Of a stretch of 64,000 nt of DNA, positions 25,454 to 37,852 are shown piece after piece. Under the pieces are notes generated by a model, which saw only the letters and a program-made list of their open reading frames with translations, was not told the DNA's origin and ran no database searches. Both the position numbers and the translations under genes were made by a program. Origin of the DNA: Shewanella donghaensis (GTDB lineage: Bacteria > Pseudomonadota > Gammaproteobacteria > Enterobacterales > Shewanellaceae); assembly GCF_007567505.1 (NCBI RefSeq), contig NZ_CP041783.1, positions 3,162,001-3,226,000 of the forward strand. Reading direction: 5' to 3'. The first letter of the stretch is position 1. Each line of letters starts with the position of its first letter.

Positions 25454-25708
25454 CTATTTGTTACACCTGTCGTTTTTAGGGGGGACGGGATCACTTCCGC
25501 CGGGATGTAAAGGATGACATTTTAGTATGCGTTTCGCTGCAAGCCAACAACCTTTCGCAGTTCCGTGCGTTTTAATTGCATCAATTGCATAATATGAGCA
25601 TGTTGGATTGAATCTACAGCGGGGTCCCAGCATAGGGCTGATAAAGAGTTGGTAGCCACGAATAGCCTTTGTGGCTAACCATTGTAACGGCGACTGAGTT
25701 TGCGCCAT
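25454..25708 (-). CDS. yidD: Membrane protein insertion efficiency factor YidD
   Basis: A small amphipathic protein (84 residues) thought to assist YidC at the membrane. The family core [20 protein letters not shown] is followed by [12 protein letters not shown] and [14 protein letters not shown]. It overlaps the end of rnpA by 34 bp in another frame and sits 3 bp before yidC, implying translational coupling. Confidence 0.95.
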   Translation of the reverse strand: MAQTQSPLQWLATKAIRGYQLFISPMLGPRCRFNPTCSYYAIDAIKTHGTAKGCWLAAKRILKCHPLHPGGSDPVPPKNDRCNK

Positions 25709-26031
25709 AACTTCTCTATTAACTTGTGTAAGTCTGCATTTTCCATATCCACAACACCATTTCTTACCAAGACAACAATATCGATGTCTGGAATATCATG
25801 CTGATGTAAACGAAAATTTGTTCTTATCACTCGCTTGATGCGATTTCGGTCACTAGCATTTTTTACAAAACGTTTTGCGACAGTTAATCCAATACGAGGA
25901 TGTTTCTCTGAGTTAGGAATAGCAAGCAGAGTTATTTCAGCAGAAGATGCTTTGATGGGATTTGAAAAAACAGATTTAAATTGCGCGGGAGTTAACAAAC
26001 GTAACTCCCGCGTAAAAGCATAGCTAGTCAC
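25675..26031 (-). CDS. rnpA: Ribonuclease P protein component
   Basis: The basic protein subunit of RNase P, which matures tRNA 5' ends. The RNP signature is visible as [18 protein letters not shown], about residues 53-70. The N-terminus [16 protein letters not shown] is typical. The 118 residues start at a GTG (26029-26031). It lies 13 bp downstream of rpmH, the universal pairing. Confidence 0.95.
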   Translation of the reverse strand: MTSYAFTRELRLLTPAQFKSVFSNPIKASSAEITLLAIPNSEKHPRIGLTVAKRFVKNASDRNRIKRVIRTNFRLHQHDIPDIDIVVLVRNGVVDMENADLHKLIEKLWRKLSRRYNG

Positions 26032-26044
26032 TATGAATATCTAC

Positions 26045-26182
26045 TTAAGCAGATAAACGAGTGCGACCTTTTGCACGACGACGTGCAATCACTTTACGGC
26101 CGCCTACAGTGGCCATACGTGCGCGGAAGCCGTGAGAACGCTTACGCTTCAGGTTGCTTGGTTGAAAAGTACGTTTACTCAT
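26045..26182 (-). CDS. rpmH: 50S ribosomal protein L34
   Basis: This gene is short: 45 residues. It reads from the ATG at 26180-26182 to the TAA at 26045-26047. It starts [19 protein letters not shown], contains [19 protein letters not shown], and ends RTRLSA, matching L34 throughout. It heads the rpmH-rnpA-yidD-yidC operon, transcribed away from dnaA. Confidence 0.98.
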   Translation of the reverse strand: MSKRTFQPSNLKRKRSHGFRARMATVGGRKVIARRRAKGRTRLSA

Positions 26183-26630
26183 TTTGGCAATCCGTATATT
26201 TAGTAGTTAATAAACCTTACATTCTAAAATTAGAGGTAAGGGCAAAAAAGAGGCCGAATTGTAATCACTTTAATCACTACCGTCAACTAGGAAAATGACT
26301 ATATGCACAATTTTTAGCACATTTACTTTGATTAGTACCTTAAAAAACTACAACAGGATGTGGATAACTCTGTGTACCAACACAATATGTAGTGGATCTA
26401 AGGTTGTTTTACTAGATCAATGCGGGGCTATTATAGATCAATCTTGATCGGTTAATAAAGCTGGATCTATGAACTATTCACAATTAATGGATCGTTTTTG
26501 ATCTTCAAAGATCACAGATATCCACATAGAATGATCAGGCTGGGGATAAAATTTTTTTTATCGATAGCGATCATAGTGATCTAACGATAGAATACCCCTC
26601 CTTCAACAAACGATATTTAAGGATTATTAA
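26183..26630. promoter_or_regulatory. rpmH-dnaA divergent region with GATC cluster and DnaA boxes
   Basis: This 448-bp gene-free gap holds the promoters of rpmH and dnaA. GATC sites start at 26395, 26415, 26436, 26446, 26464, 26490, 26500, 26510, 26533, 26569 and 26578: eleven in 187 bp. A consensus DnaA box lies at 26359-26367 (minus, TGTGGATAA) and a one-mismatch box at 26518-26526 (ATATCCACA). An A/T tract lies at 26548-26561. This fits DnaA autoregulation and SeqA/Dam timing control of dnaA. It also resembles origins that in Pseudomonas lie between rpmH and dnaA. Confidence 0.75.
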
Positions 26631-28019
26631 GTGGCGGTTTCACTTTGGCAACAATGTATCGGCAGACTGCAAGATGAATTATCTGCGCAGCAATTCAGTA
26701 TGTGGATCCGTCCATTACAGGCTGAAATGGATGGTGATACTTTGGTACTTTATGCGCCGAATCGTTTTGTGCTTGATTGGGTTCGAGATAAGTACATCAA
26801 TATCATTAATCAATTTTTTACTGAACAGTTAGGTGGTGATGCCCCTAAGCTGCGTTTTGATATTGGTAGCCGTCCGTCTGCACCTAAACCTGCAGCACCG
26901 ATTATTGCTGAAATTAAAAAACCACAAGCTACGCATACTAAAGCGCGTGTAAGCACCTCGTTTAATACTCAAGCTGAGCCAATTGAACATGCTAATCACC
27001 GCAGTAATATTAATCCTACTTACCAATTTGATAACTTTGTTGAAGGTAAATCAAACCAATTGGGTAAAGCGGCTGCTCTGCAAGTGGCTGAAAATCCAGG
27101 TGGGGCATATAACCCATTATTTTTATATGGCGGCACAGGTTTAGGTAAAACGCATTTATTGCATGCTGTCGGCAATGGGATTATCAAAAATAATCCTAAT
27201 GCTAAAGTGGTTTACATGCATTCTGAGCGCTTTGTTCAGGATATGGTTAAAGCCCTGCAAAATAATGCTATCGAAGATTTTAAGCGATACTACCGTAGTG
27301 TTGACGCTCTATTCATCGATGATATTCAATTCTTTGCCAATAAAGATCGCTCACAAGAAGAATTCTTCCATACCTTTAATGCGTTATTAGAAGGTAATCA
27401 TCAAGTCATCTTAACGTCGGATAAATATCCAAAAGAAATAGATGGTGTTGAAGACAGATTGAAATCTCGCTTTGGTTGGGGTCTGACAGTGGCTATTGAG
27501 CCACCAGAACTTGAAACCCGTGTGGCTATTTTGATGCGTAAAGCACAAGAAAGTGGCATCAACCTACCTGATGAAGTGGCTTTCTTTATTGCTAAACGTT
27601 TACGTTCGAATGTACGTGAATTAGAAGGGGCATTAAATCGCGTTATTGCGAATGCTAACTTTACCGGACGTCCAATTACCATTGATTTTGTTCGTGAAGC
27701 ATTACGAGATTTATTAGCCTTACAAGAAAAATTAGTCACTGTTGATAATATCCAAAAAACCGTGGCTGAATATTACAAAATAAAAATGGCTGACATGTTG
27801 TCTAAGCGTCGCTCGCGCAGTGTGGCTAGACCTCGTCAAGTTGCAATGGCATTATCAAAAGAATTAACCAATCATAGCTTGCCTGAAATTGGCGATGCAT
27901 TTGGTGGTCGTGATCATACTACCGTATTACATGCATGCAGAAGAATTGCACAATTGCGTGAAGAAAGTCATGACATTAAAGAAGATTATGCTAACTTGAT
28001 ACGTACTTTATCTTCTTAA
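26631..28019 (+). CDS. dnaA: Chromosomal replication initiator protein DnaA
   Basis: DnaA binds TTATCCACA boxes, opens oriC and loads helicase. Domain I starts [14 protein letters not shown]. The AAA+ domain III has the P-loop [13 protein letters not shown] near residue 167 and the Walker [12 protein letters not shown] near 229. The C-terminal DNA-binding domain IV has the signature [19 protein letters not shown] near 430. The 462 residues begin at a GTG start. dnaN follows after 19 bp. Confidence 0.98.
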   Translation: MAVSLWQQCIGRLQDELSAQQFSMWIRPLQAEMDGDTLVLYAPNRFVLDWVRDKYINIINQFFTEQLGGDAPKLRFDIGSRPSAPKPAAPIIAEIKKPQATHTKARVSTSFNTQAEPIEHANHRSNINPTYQFDNFVEGKSNQLGKAAALQVAENPGGAYNPLFLYGGTGLGKTHLLHAVGNGIIKNNPNAKVVYMHSERFVQDMVKALQNNAIEDFKRYYRSVDALFIDDIQFFANKDRSQEEFFHTFNALLEGNHQVILTSDKYPKEIDGVEDRLKSRFGWGLTVAIEPPELETRVAILMRKAQESGINLPDEVAFFIAKRLRSNVRELEGALNRVIANANFTGRPITIDFVREALRDLLALQEKLVTVDNIQKTVAEYYKIKMADMLSKRRSRSVARPRQVAMALSKELTNHSLPEIGDAFGGRDHTTVLHACRRIAQLREESHDIKEDYANLIRTLSS

Positions 28020-28038
28020 TATCGGGAAATTGAGACGA

Positions 28039-29139
28039 ATGAAATTTTCAATTGATAGGGATGCCCTATTAAAACCACTTCAATTGGTGTGTGGCGCTGT
28101 AGAAAGACGTCATAACTTGCCTATTTTATCTAATCTACTTGTTGAAGTTAGTGAGGACTCACTTAAGCTCACTGGTACGGATTTAGAGGTTGAGCTTGTT
28201 GGTCAAGCTCCCATTCAAGGTGAGGTTGAAGTTGGTCGTACGACTGTTCCTGCTAAAAAGTTATTAGATATTGTAAAATCACTTCCTGAGCAAGTTGAAA
28301 TTAAAATTGAGCAACAAGATAACAAGTGGCTACTGCGTTCTGGACGTAGTCGCTTTTCGTTAGCCACCTTGCCAGCGTCTGATTATCCGAATGTTGAAGC
28401 ATTCCAAGCAGAAATTGAATTCAGCTTAAAACAAGGCACTTTAAAGTCGATTATTGACTCAACTCAATTCTCAATGGCTAACCAAGACGTACGCTATTAC
28501 CTTAACGGTTTGTTATTCGAAACTACAGGTAACACGTTAAAAGCTATTGCGACTGATGGACATCGTTTAGCGTTAAGTCATCGCCAAATCGAAACTACAT
28601 TACCTGATAAGCAAGTTATTGTTCCACGTAAGGGTGTAGTTGAAATGGCGCGCTTACTTGAAAGTGAAGATAGCGATATCTCAATTGCGATTGGTGATAA
28701 TGCCATTCGTGCAATTACAGCTAATGCGGTATTTACGAGTAAGCTAGTTGATGGCCGTTTCCCTGATTATCGCCGCGTTCTGCCAAAAGGCGGTGACAAA
28801 ATTGTTGTTGCTAGTCGTAATCAACTAAAGCAAGCGTTAACTCGCGCCTCGATTTTATCAAACGAGAAATTCAGAGGCGTTCGTATTCAGCTCGAACAAG
28901 GTTTATTGCGTATTACTGCCAATAACCCTGAACAAGAAGAAGCGGAAGAGATTATCGATGTTGAGTATAATTCTGAAAATTTAGAGATTGGCTTTAACGT
29001 AAGCTACCTGTTAGATGTTTTGAACAACCTCGGCAGCGATGACGTTAGAATTACCTTAATTGATGGTAATTCAAGTGCACTTATTGAAAATCATGCAGAA
29101 GAAGATTCAATGTACGTTGTTATGCCAATGCGTCTTTAA
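28039..29139 (+). CDS. dnaN: DNA polymerase III sliding clamp, beta subunit
   Basis: The ring-shaped processivity clamp, built from three repeated domains. The start MKFSIDRDALLKPLQLVCG and the C-terminal YVVMPMRL are diagnostic; the latter forms part of the hydrophobic protein-binding pocket. The ATG at 28039 gives 366 residues, as in E. coli; a TTG at 28030 would add three. It is co-transcribed with dnaA. Confidence 0.98.
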   Translation: MKFSIDRDALLKPLQLVCGAVERRHNLPILSNLLVEVSEDSLKLTGTDLEVELVGQAPIQGEVEVGRTTVPAKKLLDIVKSLPEQVEIKIEQQDNKWLLRSGRSRFSLATLPASDYPNVEAFQAEIEFSLKQGTLKSIIDSTQFSMANQDVRYYLNGLLFETTGNTLKAIATDGHRLALSHRQIETTLPDKQVIVPRKGVVEMARLLESEDSDISIAIGDNAIRAITANAVFTSKLVDGRFPDYRRVLPKGGDKIVVASRNQLKQALTRASILSNEKFRGVRIQLEQGLLRITANNPEQEEAEEIIDVEYNSENLEIGFNVSYLLDVLNNLGSDDVRITLIDGNSSALIENHAEEDSMYVVMPMRL

Positions 29140-29193
29140 GTTGATATTGGTTTAAACTGATTAAACTCAGTTTAACTTTGACGTTTTATACCT

Positions 29194-29220
29194 AGAAGGT
29201 GCTACATTAAGGCACCTTCT
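29194..29220 (+). terminator. Hairpin between dnaN and recF
   Basis: AGAAGGTGC and GCACCTTCT form a 9-bp stem with a 9-base loop, followed by TTCGTTTT. It lies 55 bp past the dnaN stop. It probably lowers readthrough from dnaA-dnaN into recF-gyrB. Confidence 0.7.
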
Positions 29221-29260
29221 TTCGTTTTACTATTACCTGATTAGGGTCTGTTTATCTTCC

Positions 29261-30343
29261 ATGAGTTTAACCCGCCTCAACATCGAACATTTCCGTAATA
29301 TTTTGTCTGCGACATTACAACCCAGTAGTGGTCTAAATTTGATTTATGGCGAAAATGGCAGCGGTAAAACCAGTATTTTGGAAGCGATTTATTTTCTCGG
29401 CATGGGACGCTCTTTTCGAAGTCATCTATCTCAGCGAGTGATAAATATAGAGCAAGATAAGTTAACTGTGTTTGCTCTGCTTAATCTCCCCAAAGGTGAA
29501 TCAAAATTAGGTCTTAGACGGTTTCGAAATGGCGACATTGATGTTAAATTGGATGGCGATAATGTGAAGCGATTATCGGTACTTGCTGAAACGTTACCGA
29601 TTCAAGTTATCACTCCTGAGAGTTTTTCTTTGTTATTTGAAGGACCCAAAGCACGTAGGCAATTTATCGACTGGGGCGCTTTTCATGCTGATAGTCAATT
29701 TCATACTGCTTGGGTGAATACTCGAAGGATTTTAAAGCAAAGAAATCAACTTCTTAGAAATGGTGCACCTTACTCCAATATACAATTTTGGGATAAAGAA
29801 TTGGTGCGCTATGCTGAGCAAGTGACTTCGATACGAAATCAATATGTAGACTCGTTAAATGAGCTACTTAAGGGTATAATCGAAGAGTTTTTACCACGTG
29901 TTGATATTAAAATTTCCTTTACGCGTGGTTGGGATAGCAAAACTGATTTTGCCGAGCTTTTAGAAGCTCAATATAACCGAGATTTAGCATCAGGAAATAC
30001 AGGTAGCGGACCGCATAAAGCCGATTTAAGATTACGGGTTGGTAGCTTACCGGTACAAGATGCTTTATCCCGAGGACAGTTAAAATTATTAGTCTGTGCA
30101 CTACGCCTTGCACAGGGTAAGTTGCTTCAAAAACAACAAAACAAGCATAGTATTTACCTTGTGGATGATCTTCCATCTGAGTTGGATGCTCAACATAGGC
30201 AACTATTACTAAAACAGTTAACCGAAACCGGTGCACAAATTTTTGTCACAGCGATTGATCCTGTTGCAATAGTCGATTCGCTGGCTAGTCCGCCAAGTAA
30301 AATGTTTCATGTGGAACACGGACAAGTCACGGTAGTTGAATAA
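29261..30343 (+). CDS. recF: DNA replication and repair protein RecF
   Basis: An SMC-like ATPase that helps load RecA at gaps. The P-loop [18 protein letters not shown] begins near residue 30. The ABC-type signature [17 protein letters not shown] is near 270 and Walker [12 protein letters not shown] near 300. The 360 residues are typical. The final residues MFHVEHG are encoded by a decayed parS palindrome (30303-30318). gyrB follows after 15 bp. Confidence 0.97.
   Translation: MSLTRLNIEHFRNILSATLQPSSGLNLIYGENGSGKTSILEAIYFLGMGRSFRSHLSQRVINIEQDKLTVFALLNLPKGESKLGLRRFRNGDIDVKLDGDNVKRLSVLAETLPIQVITPESFSLLFEGPKARRQFIDWGAFHADSQFHTAWVNTRRILKQRNQLLRNGAPYSNIQFWDKELVRYAEQVTSIRNQYVDSLNELLKGIIEEFLPRVDIKISFTRGWDSKTDFAELLEAQYNRDLASGNTGSGPHKADLRLRVGSLPVQDALSRGQLKLLVCALRLAQGKLLQKQQNKHSIYLVDDLPSELDAQHRQLLLKQLTETGAQIFVTAIDPVAIVDSLASPPSKMFHVEHGQVTVVE
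30303..30318. other. Degenerate parS-like palindrome in the recF 3' end
   Basis: TGTTTCATGTGGAACA differs from a perfect TGTTTCACGTGGAACA by one central base (C to T). It encodes part of the RecF C-terminus (MFHVEH). The central change breaks the CACGTG core, so ParB binding may be weak or lost. Confidence 0.45.
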
Positions 30344-32776
<2,433 letters not shown>

Positions 32777-32793
32777 TTAATCGTTTTTCAATG

Positions 32794-32823
32794 AAATGGG
32801 CGCCTTAATAGGGTGCCCATTTT
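32794..32823 (+). terminator. Terminator downstream of gyrB
   Basis: AAATGGGCGCC pairs with GGGTGCCCATTT (one G-T wobble and a small loop), followed by TTG and T-rich sequence. It lies 18 bp past the gyrB stop and ends the recF-gyrB unit. Confidence 0.85.
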
Positions 32824-32891
32824 TGTTTATAGCTTTTTAAATTAGCCAAAGATTAATAATGTTTGTTTATCTGAAATATAGGTAAGTTGTT

Positions 32892-33971
32892 GTGTTCAGG
32901 AAACTATTTAATAAAATATTTAATGTAAGACCCGCTAAAGAAGTACAGGCTGCTAAAGCACTGGATGCGAATACATCTATGCTTATTACATCGTCTTCAA
33001 AAAGTATTTCAAATTTTTCTGATAGAAAGGTGAACCAGCCAAGTCAAACTACAGAAAAGTTACCTGAATTGTCAGAAAGCATTGATTTGTCTGCGCTGTT
33101 TTATAGCTTACTTTTCCCTGCCAGCAGTCATGATAGTGGTGGAATGGCTAACAACCTTGAGCGCAGTATACTCACTGACATTGAAGTGGCTTTTAGTGCA
33201 CCAAAAGATATTGCAGAAAAGGTATTAAAACTGCCGACAAGAATCTCAGAACTAGATAATAAACTTGCTCAGGACAGTTTTGATACTAAAGAATTGTTAG
33301 CCTTGATTGAACAAGATCCAGTATTGAGTGTTGAAGTATTAACACTTTGCAATTCCAGTGCTTTTAAACGTTCAGATAAAGATATTACTAATTTACAGCA
33401 AGCTATCGTCCAATTAGGGCGAGGGCAACTACGTCAATTTGTGCGCAGTTGTTTAGTAAAAGAAATGATTAATATCAAACCTATTTATTTTAGACGTTTT
33501 GGTGCTGAAATTTGGCGTCATTCAATGCAAGTCGCTTTTATTGCCAGTGATTTAGCTGAAGAAGATGTAGATACGGTATTTTTACTGGGATTACTTCATG
33601 ATGTTGGAAAAATAGCCATTTTTAAAATGTTGCTCGATGCTTTTCAAAAAGCAGAACCGGGTGAGCAACCAAGCTCAAGGTTATTTAAACAAGTGATGAC
33701 CACAAAGTCATTGGGACTCAGTGCACTATTAGCGAAGCATTGGCAATTACCTGAGCAGTTTGAGTTTCAGCTAGCACAATTAGCTAATTCTGATTATCGT
33801 CCAACTGACGCTATGGCATTGGCTGTATGGCGGGCAAATATCATTAGTGAATGCTCTATGTTGAAACAAAAAAATAAACTCAAAGATGATGAGTTAAACC
33901 AGTTATTACAACAAGTCGGTCTTAATCAATCTGAGTTTGATATTGTCCATCAACAGCTGATTAATTATTAA
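32892..33971 (+). CDS. HDOD-domain signalling protein
   Basis: A 359-residue cytoplasmic protein starting at GTG (MFRKLFNKIF). The first ~110 residues are low-complexity and unplaced. An HDOD domain follows from about 120 to 320 (KLPTRISELDNKLAQ, then LLALIEQDPVLSVEVLTLCNS). The HD-type LHDVGKIAIF near residue 237 keeps the His-Asp pair, although most HDOD proteins are thought not to be phosphodiesterases. HDOD proteins usually act in signalling or cell-cycle control; the partner here is unknown. It has its own promoter space after the gyrB terminator and converges on glyS. Confidence 0.85.
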   Translation: MFRKLFNKIFNVRPAKEVQAAKALDANTSMLITSSSKSISNFSDRKVNQPSQTTEKLPELSESIDLSALFYSLLFPASSHDSGGMANNLERSILTDIEVAFSAPKDIAEKVLKLPTRISELDNKLAQDSFDTKELLALIEQDPVLSVEVLTLCNSSAFKRSDKDITNLQQAIVQLGRGQLRQFVRSCLVKEMINIKPIYFRRFGAEIWRHSMQVAFIASDLAEEDVDTVFLLGLLHDVGKIAIFKMLLDAFQKAEPGEQPSSRLFKQVMTTKSLGLSALLAKHWQLPEQFEFQLAQLANSDYRPTDAMALAVWRANIISECSMLKQKNKLKDDELNQLLQQVGLNQSEFDIVHQQLINY

Positions 33972-34024
33972 TTTCTAGTGTTAAACACTGTTACTCAGCA
34001 TTGTCAGTGTAAAATTGAGCTAAT

Positions 34025-34062
34025 AAAAAACGCACCTAACAGATGTTAAGGCGCGTTTTTTT
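34025..34062. terminator. Bidirectional terminator between the HDOD gene and glyS
   Basis: An A-run plus CGCaCCTAAC pairs with GTTAAGGCGCG plus a T-run around an AGAT loop, with one or two mismatches. It lies between converging genes and can serve both strands. Confidence 0.85.
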
Positions 34063-34085
34063 ACGACTAATAATAGCGTTAACGA

Positions 34086-36155
34086 TTATTGTAGTAGTGA
34101 GATATCAGCAGCATGTAAGAATTGCTCACGCAGGCTATTTAGTAATGCCAAGCGGTTATTCTTAAGGGCTTCATCATCTGCCATAACCATGACACCTTCA
34201 AAGAAGGCATCAACGCTTTCACGCAGATTCGCCAGTAATGCTAACGCTTCTTGGTAGTTTGCCGCAGCAAATAATGGTGCAAGTTGCGGTTGCAGTTCAG
34301 CTAACTTATCAGCTAAATCTTTTTCTGCAGGCTCAACCAATAAACTTGCATCAATGCTGGTGGCAATCTTGCCTTCAACTTTCGCTAGAATATTAGATAC
34401 ACGCTTGTTGGCTGCAGCTAAAGCTGACGCTTGTTCTAACGTTCTGAAGTGTGCCACTGCTTTTATTCGGCTTTCAAAGTCAGCAGGTGCGGTAGGCTTA
34501 CGTGCAAGGACTGCAAGAATAACGTCAACGCTTACGCCTTGATCTTGATACCAAGAGCGGAAACGACCCATGAAGAATTCAAGCACTTGCTCAGACACAT
34601 TGTCATTAGTCAGGTTTTCACCGTGTAATTCTTTTGATTTAGCAATTAAATCAACTAAGTCTAATGGTAAGTTATTCTCTAAGCAGATACGTATAATACC
34701 AATAGCAGCACGACGTAGTGCAAATGGATCAGCTGCGCCTTTTGGTGCTTGGCCAATACCAAAAATACCCACTAAGGTATCAAGCTTTTCAGCTAACGCA
34801 ACACAGATTGATATTGGTGCAGTCGGTACTGTATCGCCAGAGAACTTAGGTTTGTATTGCTCAGCTAAGGCCACGGCAACCGCTTCAGTTTCACCATTTA
34901 AGCGTGCATAGTGCATACCCATAGTGCCTTGAAGATCTGTAAATTCCATCACCATATTGGTCATTAAGTCAGACTTAGAAAGTAAACCTGCACGGCTCGC
35001 TTCTTCACTGTTTGCATTAATGCTGGTGGCAATAAAACCGGCTATTGTAGAGATACGTTCAACACGTTGTTTAATCGTGCCTAATTGCTTTTGGAATACA
35101 ACAGTTTCTAAGCTCGCAAGGCGCGCTTCTAATGACTCTTTCTTATCTGTTTCAAAGAAGAACTCAGCATCAGCTAAACGAGGGCGCACTACTTTTTCGT
35201 TACCTGAAATAATCTGCTGTGGATCTTTAGATTCGATATTAGTGACGAAGATAAAGTTTGGTAGCAACTGGCCGGCTTTATCAAATACAGGGAAGTATTT
35301 TTGATCGCCTTTCATGGTGTAAACCAAGGCTTCTGCAGGTACGTCTAAAAATTTTTCTTCAAAACTAGCAGTTAAGACGACAGGCCACTCAACCAAAGAC
35401 GTCACTTCTTCAAGTAAGTCATCTTCAAGTTCTGCAATACCACCAATTTCTTTTGCTGCAGCTTCAGCATTAGTTTTGATAATCGCTTTACGACGATCGT
35501 AATCGGCTAATACTTTACCTTGCTGTTCAAGTGCAGTTAAGTAATTGTCGGCATGATCTAATTCAAAGGTATCAACGCCCATGAAGCGGTGACCACGAAT
35601 CGTGCGTGCAGATTTAATACCTAACAATTCACCCTCAACCAACTCATCACCTAACAACATGGTGACGGTATGAACTGGACGGATAAATTGTGTGGTGTTA
35701 CTACCCCAGCGCATTGGCTTTGGAATGGGTAACTTATCTAATGATTTTTGCGCCATGGCAGCAATCAGCGATTTAGTTTCTACACCAACCACTTTAGCCT
35801 GATGTAATAACCATTCGCCTTTATCTGTTTTCAAGCGTTCTGCTTGTTCCACAGTAATCCCATTACCACGAGCCCAGCCCATTGCTGCTTTCGTTGCATT
35901 GCCATCAGCATCAAATGCTTGTGCAACAGCAGGGCCACGTTTTTCAACGACTTTGTCAGCTTGCGCAACAACTAATTGCTCAATGTTTATCGCAAGACGA
36001 CGAGGCGCGGCAAACCAAGTTGCTTTTTCAAAGGCAAGCTCAGCTTTGGTTAACTCTTCAGTGAAGTTAGCTAAAAATGATTCAGCTAATTTACGTAATG
36101 CTTTTGGTGGTAACTCTTCAGTACCCACTTCAATGAGTAAGTTTTCAACATTCAT
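34086..36155 (-). CDS. glyS: Glycine--tRNA ligase subunit beta
   Basis: The beta subunit of the bacterial alpha2beta2 glycyl-tRNA synthetase, needed for tRNA binding. The N-terminal [23 protein letters not shown] and the central [11 protein letters not shown] and [15 protein letters not shown] region ([18 protein letters not shown], near residue 320) are diagnostic. The C-terminal HD-like and anticodon-binding region ends [21 protein letters not shown]. Its 689 residues equal E. coli GlyS. It starts 11 bp after the glyQ stop, as an operon. Confidence 0.98.
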   Translation of the reverse strand: MNVENLLIEVGTEELPPKALRKLAESFLANFTEELTKAELAFEKATWFAAPRRLAINIEQLVVAQADKVVEKRGPAVAQAFDADGNATKAAMGWARGNGITVEQAERLKTDKGEWLLHQAKVVGVETKSLIAAMAQKSLDKLPIPKPMRWGSNTTQFIRPVHTVTMLLGDELVEGELLGIKSARTIRGHRFMGVDTFELDHADNYLTALEQQGKVLADYDRRKAIIKTNAEAAAKEIGGIAELEDDLLEEVTSLVEWPVVLTASFEEKFLDVPAEALVYTMKGDQKYFPVFDKAGQLLPNFIFVTNIESKDPQQIISGNEKVVRPRLADAEFFFETDKKESLEARLASLETVVFQKQLGTIKQRVERISTIAGFIATSINANSEEASRAGLLSKSDLMTNMVMEFTDLQGTMGMHYARLNGETEAVAVALAEQYKPKFSGDTVPTAPISICVALAEKLDTLVGIFGIGQAPKGAADPFALRRAAIGIIRICLENNLPLDLVDLIAKSKELHGENLTNDNVSEQVLEFFMGRFRSWYQDQGVSVDVILAVLARKPTAPADFESRIKAVAHFRTLEQASALAAANKRVSNILAKVEGKIATSIDASLLVEPAEKDLADKLAELQPQLAPLFAAANYQEALALLANLRESVDAFFEGVMVMADDEALKNNRLALLNSLREQFLHAADISLLQ

Positions 36156-36166
36156 TATAATTACCT

Positions 36167-37072
36167 CTACTTACACATTGGGAAACCAAGCGCTTCACGT
36201 GCTTGGTAGTAAGATTCTGCAACGCCTTTAGCCATTGTACGTACACGTAAAATATAACGTTGACGTTCAGTAACCGAAATTGCGTGGCGAGCATCAAGTA
36301 AGTTAAAGGCATGAGATGCTTTCATTACTTGCTCGTATGCAGGAAGAGGCAGTGGCTTTTCAAGGCCAAGTAAATGCTGACAAGCGACTTCACAATCATC
36401 AAACTGCTTGAATAGTACTTCTACATTGGCGTGTTCAAAGTTATAGGTTGATTGCTCAACTTCGTTCTGATGAAAAATATCACCATACATCACTTTACCC
36501 ATTGGACCATCTGTCCATACTAGGTCATAAACGCTATCAACTTCTTGAATGTACATTGCAAGACGTTCTAGGCCGTAAGTGATTTCACCAGTAACGGGTT
36601 TACACTCAATACCACCGACTTGTTGGAAGTAAGTAAATTGCGATACTTCCATGCCGTTTAACCAGACTTCCCAACCAAGACCCCAGGCACCTAATGTTGG
36701 TGATTCCCAGTTATCTTCTACGAAGCGAACATCATGAACACCCATGTCGACACCTAGTGCTTCTAAAGAACCAAGGTATAGCTCTTGAATGTTGCTAGGA
36801 GAAGGCTTAAGCACTACTTGAAATTGGTAGTAATGTTGAAGACGGTTAGGGTTTTCACCATAACGGCCATCGGTAGGGCGGCGACATGGCTGAACATAAG
36901 CACTGCTCATTGGCTCTGGGCCTAATGAGCGCAAGAATGTCATCGGGTGGAATGTACCAGCACCCACTTCCATATCTAATGGTTGTACTATTGCGCAACC
37001 TTGTTGCGCCCAGAATTCCTGTAGGGTCATAATAAAGCCCTGGAATGTTTTTACGTCGTGTTTCGTCGTCAT
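36167..37072 (-). CDS. glyQ: Glycine--tRNA ligase subunit alpha
   Basis: The catalytic subunit that activates glycine with ATP. The signature [22 protein letters not shown] begins near residue 10, followed by [19 protein letters not shown] and [26 protein letters not shown]. The 301 residues are normal. It lies upstream of glyS and is divergent from tag across 118 bp. Confidence 0.98.
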   Translation of the reverse strand: MTTKHDVKTFQGFIMTLQEFWAQQGCAIVQPLDMEVGAGTFHPMTFLRSLGPEPMSSAYVQPCRRPTDGRYGENPNRLQHYYQFQVVLKPSPSNIQELYLGSLEALGVDMGVHDVRFVEDNWESPTLGAWGLGWEVWLNGMEVSQFTYFQQVGGIECKPVTGEITYGLERLAMYIQEVDSVYDLVWTDGPMGKVMYGDIFHQNEVEQSTYNFEHANVEVLFKQFDDCEVACQHLLGLEKPLPLPAYEQVMKASHAFNLLDARHAISVTERQRYILRVRTMAKGVAESYYQAREALGFPMCK

Positions 37073-37190
37073 GTCCGCTTATCTACTGGTTAGGCTAAAT
37101 AGGAAAATTGTTTTGATTATACCTTGTAGATAAAGGCTTATGTAGGTTATTTTTTAACGTAGAGATTAAAAAATTTAATGGACTGATCAA

Positions 37191-37751
37191 ATGGTTTATA
37201 AACGCTGTGGCTGGGTAAGTGATGACCCAATATATCAAGATTATCATGACAACGTTTGGGGGCGACCTGTTTATGATCCTATAGAGTTATTCGAAAAGCT
37301 TTGCTTGGATGGCCAACAGGCAGGTTTATCCTGGATTACCATTTTAAAGAAACAACATAATTACCAAGCTTTGTTCGCTGATTTTGATCCTAAGATAATC
37401 GCTACATTCGATGACGCTAAAGTAGAAGAATTACTATTAAACCCGGGTATAGTCAGGAATCGTTTGAAGGTCAATTCTATCATTCGTAATGCCAAAGCCT
37501 ATCTAGCCTTTGTTGAGCAGGGGAATGATTTTTCCGTATTTCTTTGGGATTTTGTCGGCGGTAAGCCTGTAGTAAATCATTTTTCTAGCAAGGGTGATTT
37601 ACCAGCACAAACAGCAGCATCAGAAGCCATGTCTAAAGCACTTAAAAAGCTTGGGTTTAATTTTGTTGGCCCGACAATTTGTTATGCATTCATGCAAGCC
37701 GTTGGGATGATTAATGACCATACAACGGATTGTTTTTGTTATGGAAAGTAA
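37191..37751 (+). CDS. tag: DNA-3-methyladenine glycosylase I
   Basis: Removes 3-methyladenine from alkylated DNA. The family N-terminus RCGWV and the YHDNVWGRPVYD segment carry a zinc-binding Cys and His. The C-terminal NDHTTDCFCY supplies the other His and Cys zinc ligands. The WITILKKQHNYQALFADFDP segment near residue 45 is the helix-hairpin region. It has 186 residues, as in E. coli Tag. A parS-bearing terminator follows it. Confidence 0.96.
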   Translation: MVYKRCGWVSDDPIYQDYHDNVWGRPVYDPIELFEKLCLDGQQAGLSWITILKKQHNYQALFADFDPKIIATFDDAKVEELLLNPGIVRNRLKVNSIIRNAKAYLAFVEQGNDFSVFLWDFVGGKPVVNHFSSKGDLPAQTAASEAMSKALKKLGFNFVGPTICYAFMQAVGMINDHTTDCFCYGK

Positions 37752-37768
37752 ATTATTCCAAAAATTAA

Positions 37769-37800
37769 AAAAGGGATGTTCCACGTGGAACATCCCTTTT
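37769..37800. terminator. Perfect palindromic terminator containing a parS core
   Basis: A fully self-complementary 32-bp block: AAAAGGGA, the 16-bp parS-type palindrome, and TCCCTTTT. It can act as a terminator on both strands for the converging tag and amidohydrolase genes. With no unpaired loop in the sequence, the RNA must open at the central CACGTG to form one. Confidence 0.8.
37777..37792. other. parS: parS centromere site 1 (in terminator)
   Basis: TGTTCCACGTGGAACA is a perfect palindrome of the parS class bound by chromosomal ParB (consensus TGTTtCACGTGaAACA; the CC/GG variant is the Pseudomonas form). It lies about 21 kb from oriC on the right arm, in the same window as parA and parB. 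Confidence 0.88.
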
Positions 37801-37852
37801 TATTATCTAGCTTACTTTGTAGTAAAACTTAACAAATTTTCTTAGTTTGTAG

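Noticed and set aside
26071..26298. 75-residue plus-strand frame over rpmH
   Set aside because: The minus strand encodes a full L34 protein here; the plus frame is its shadow.
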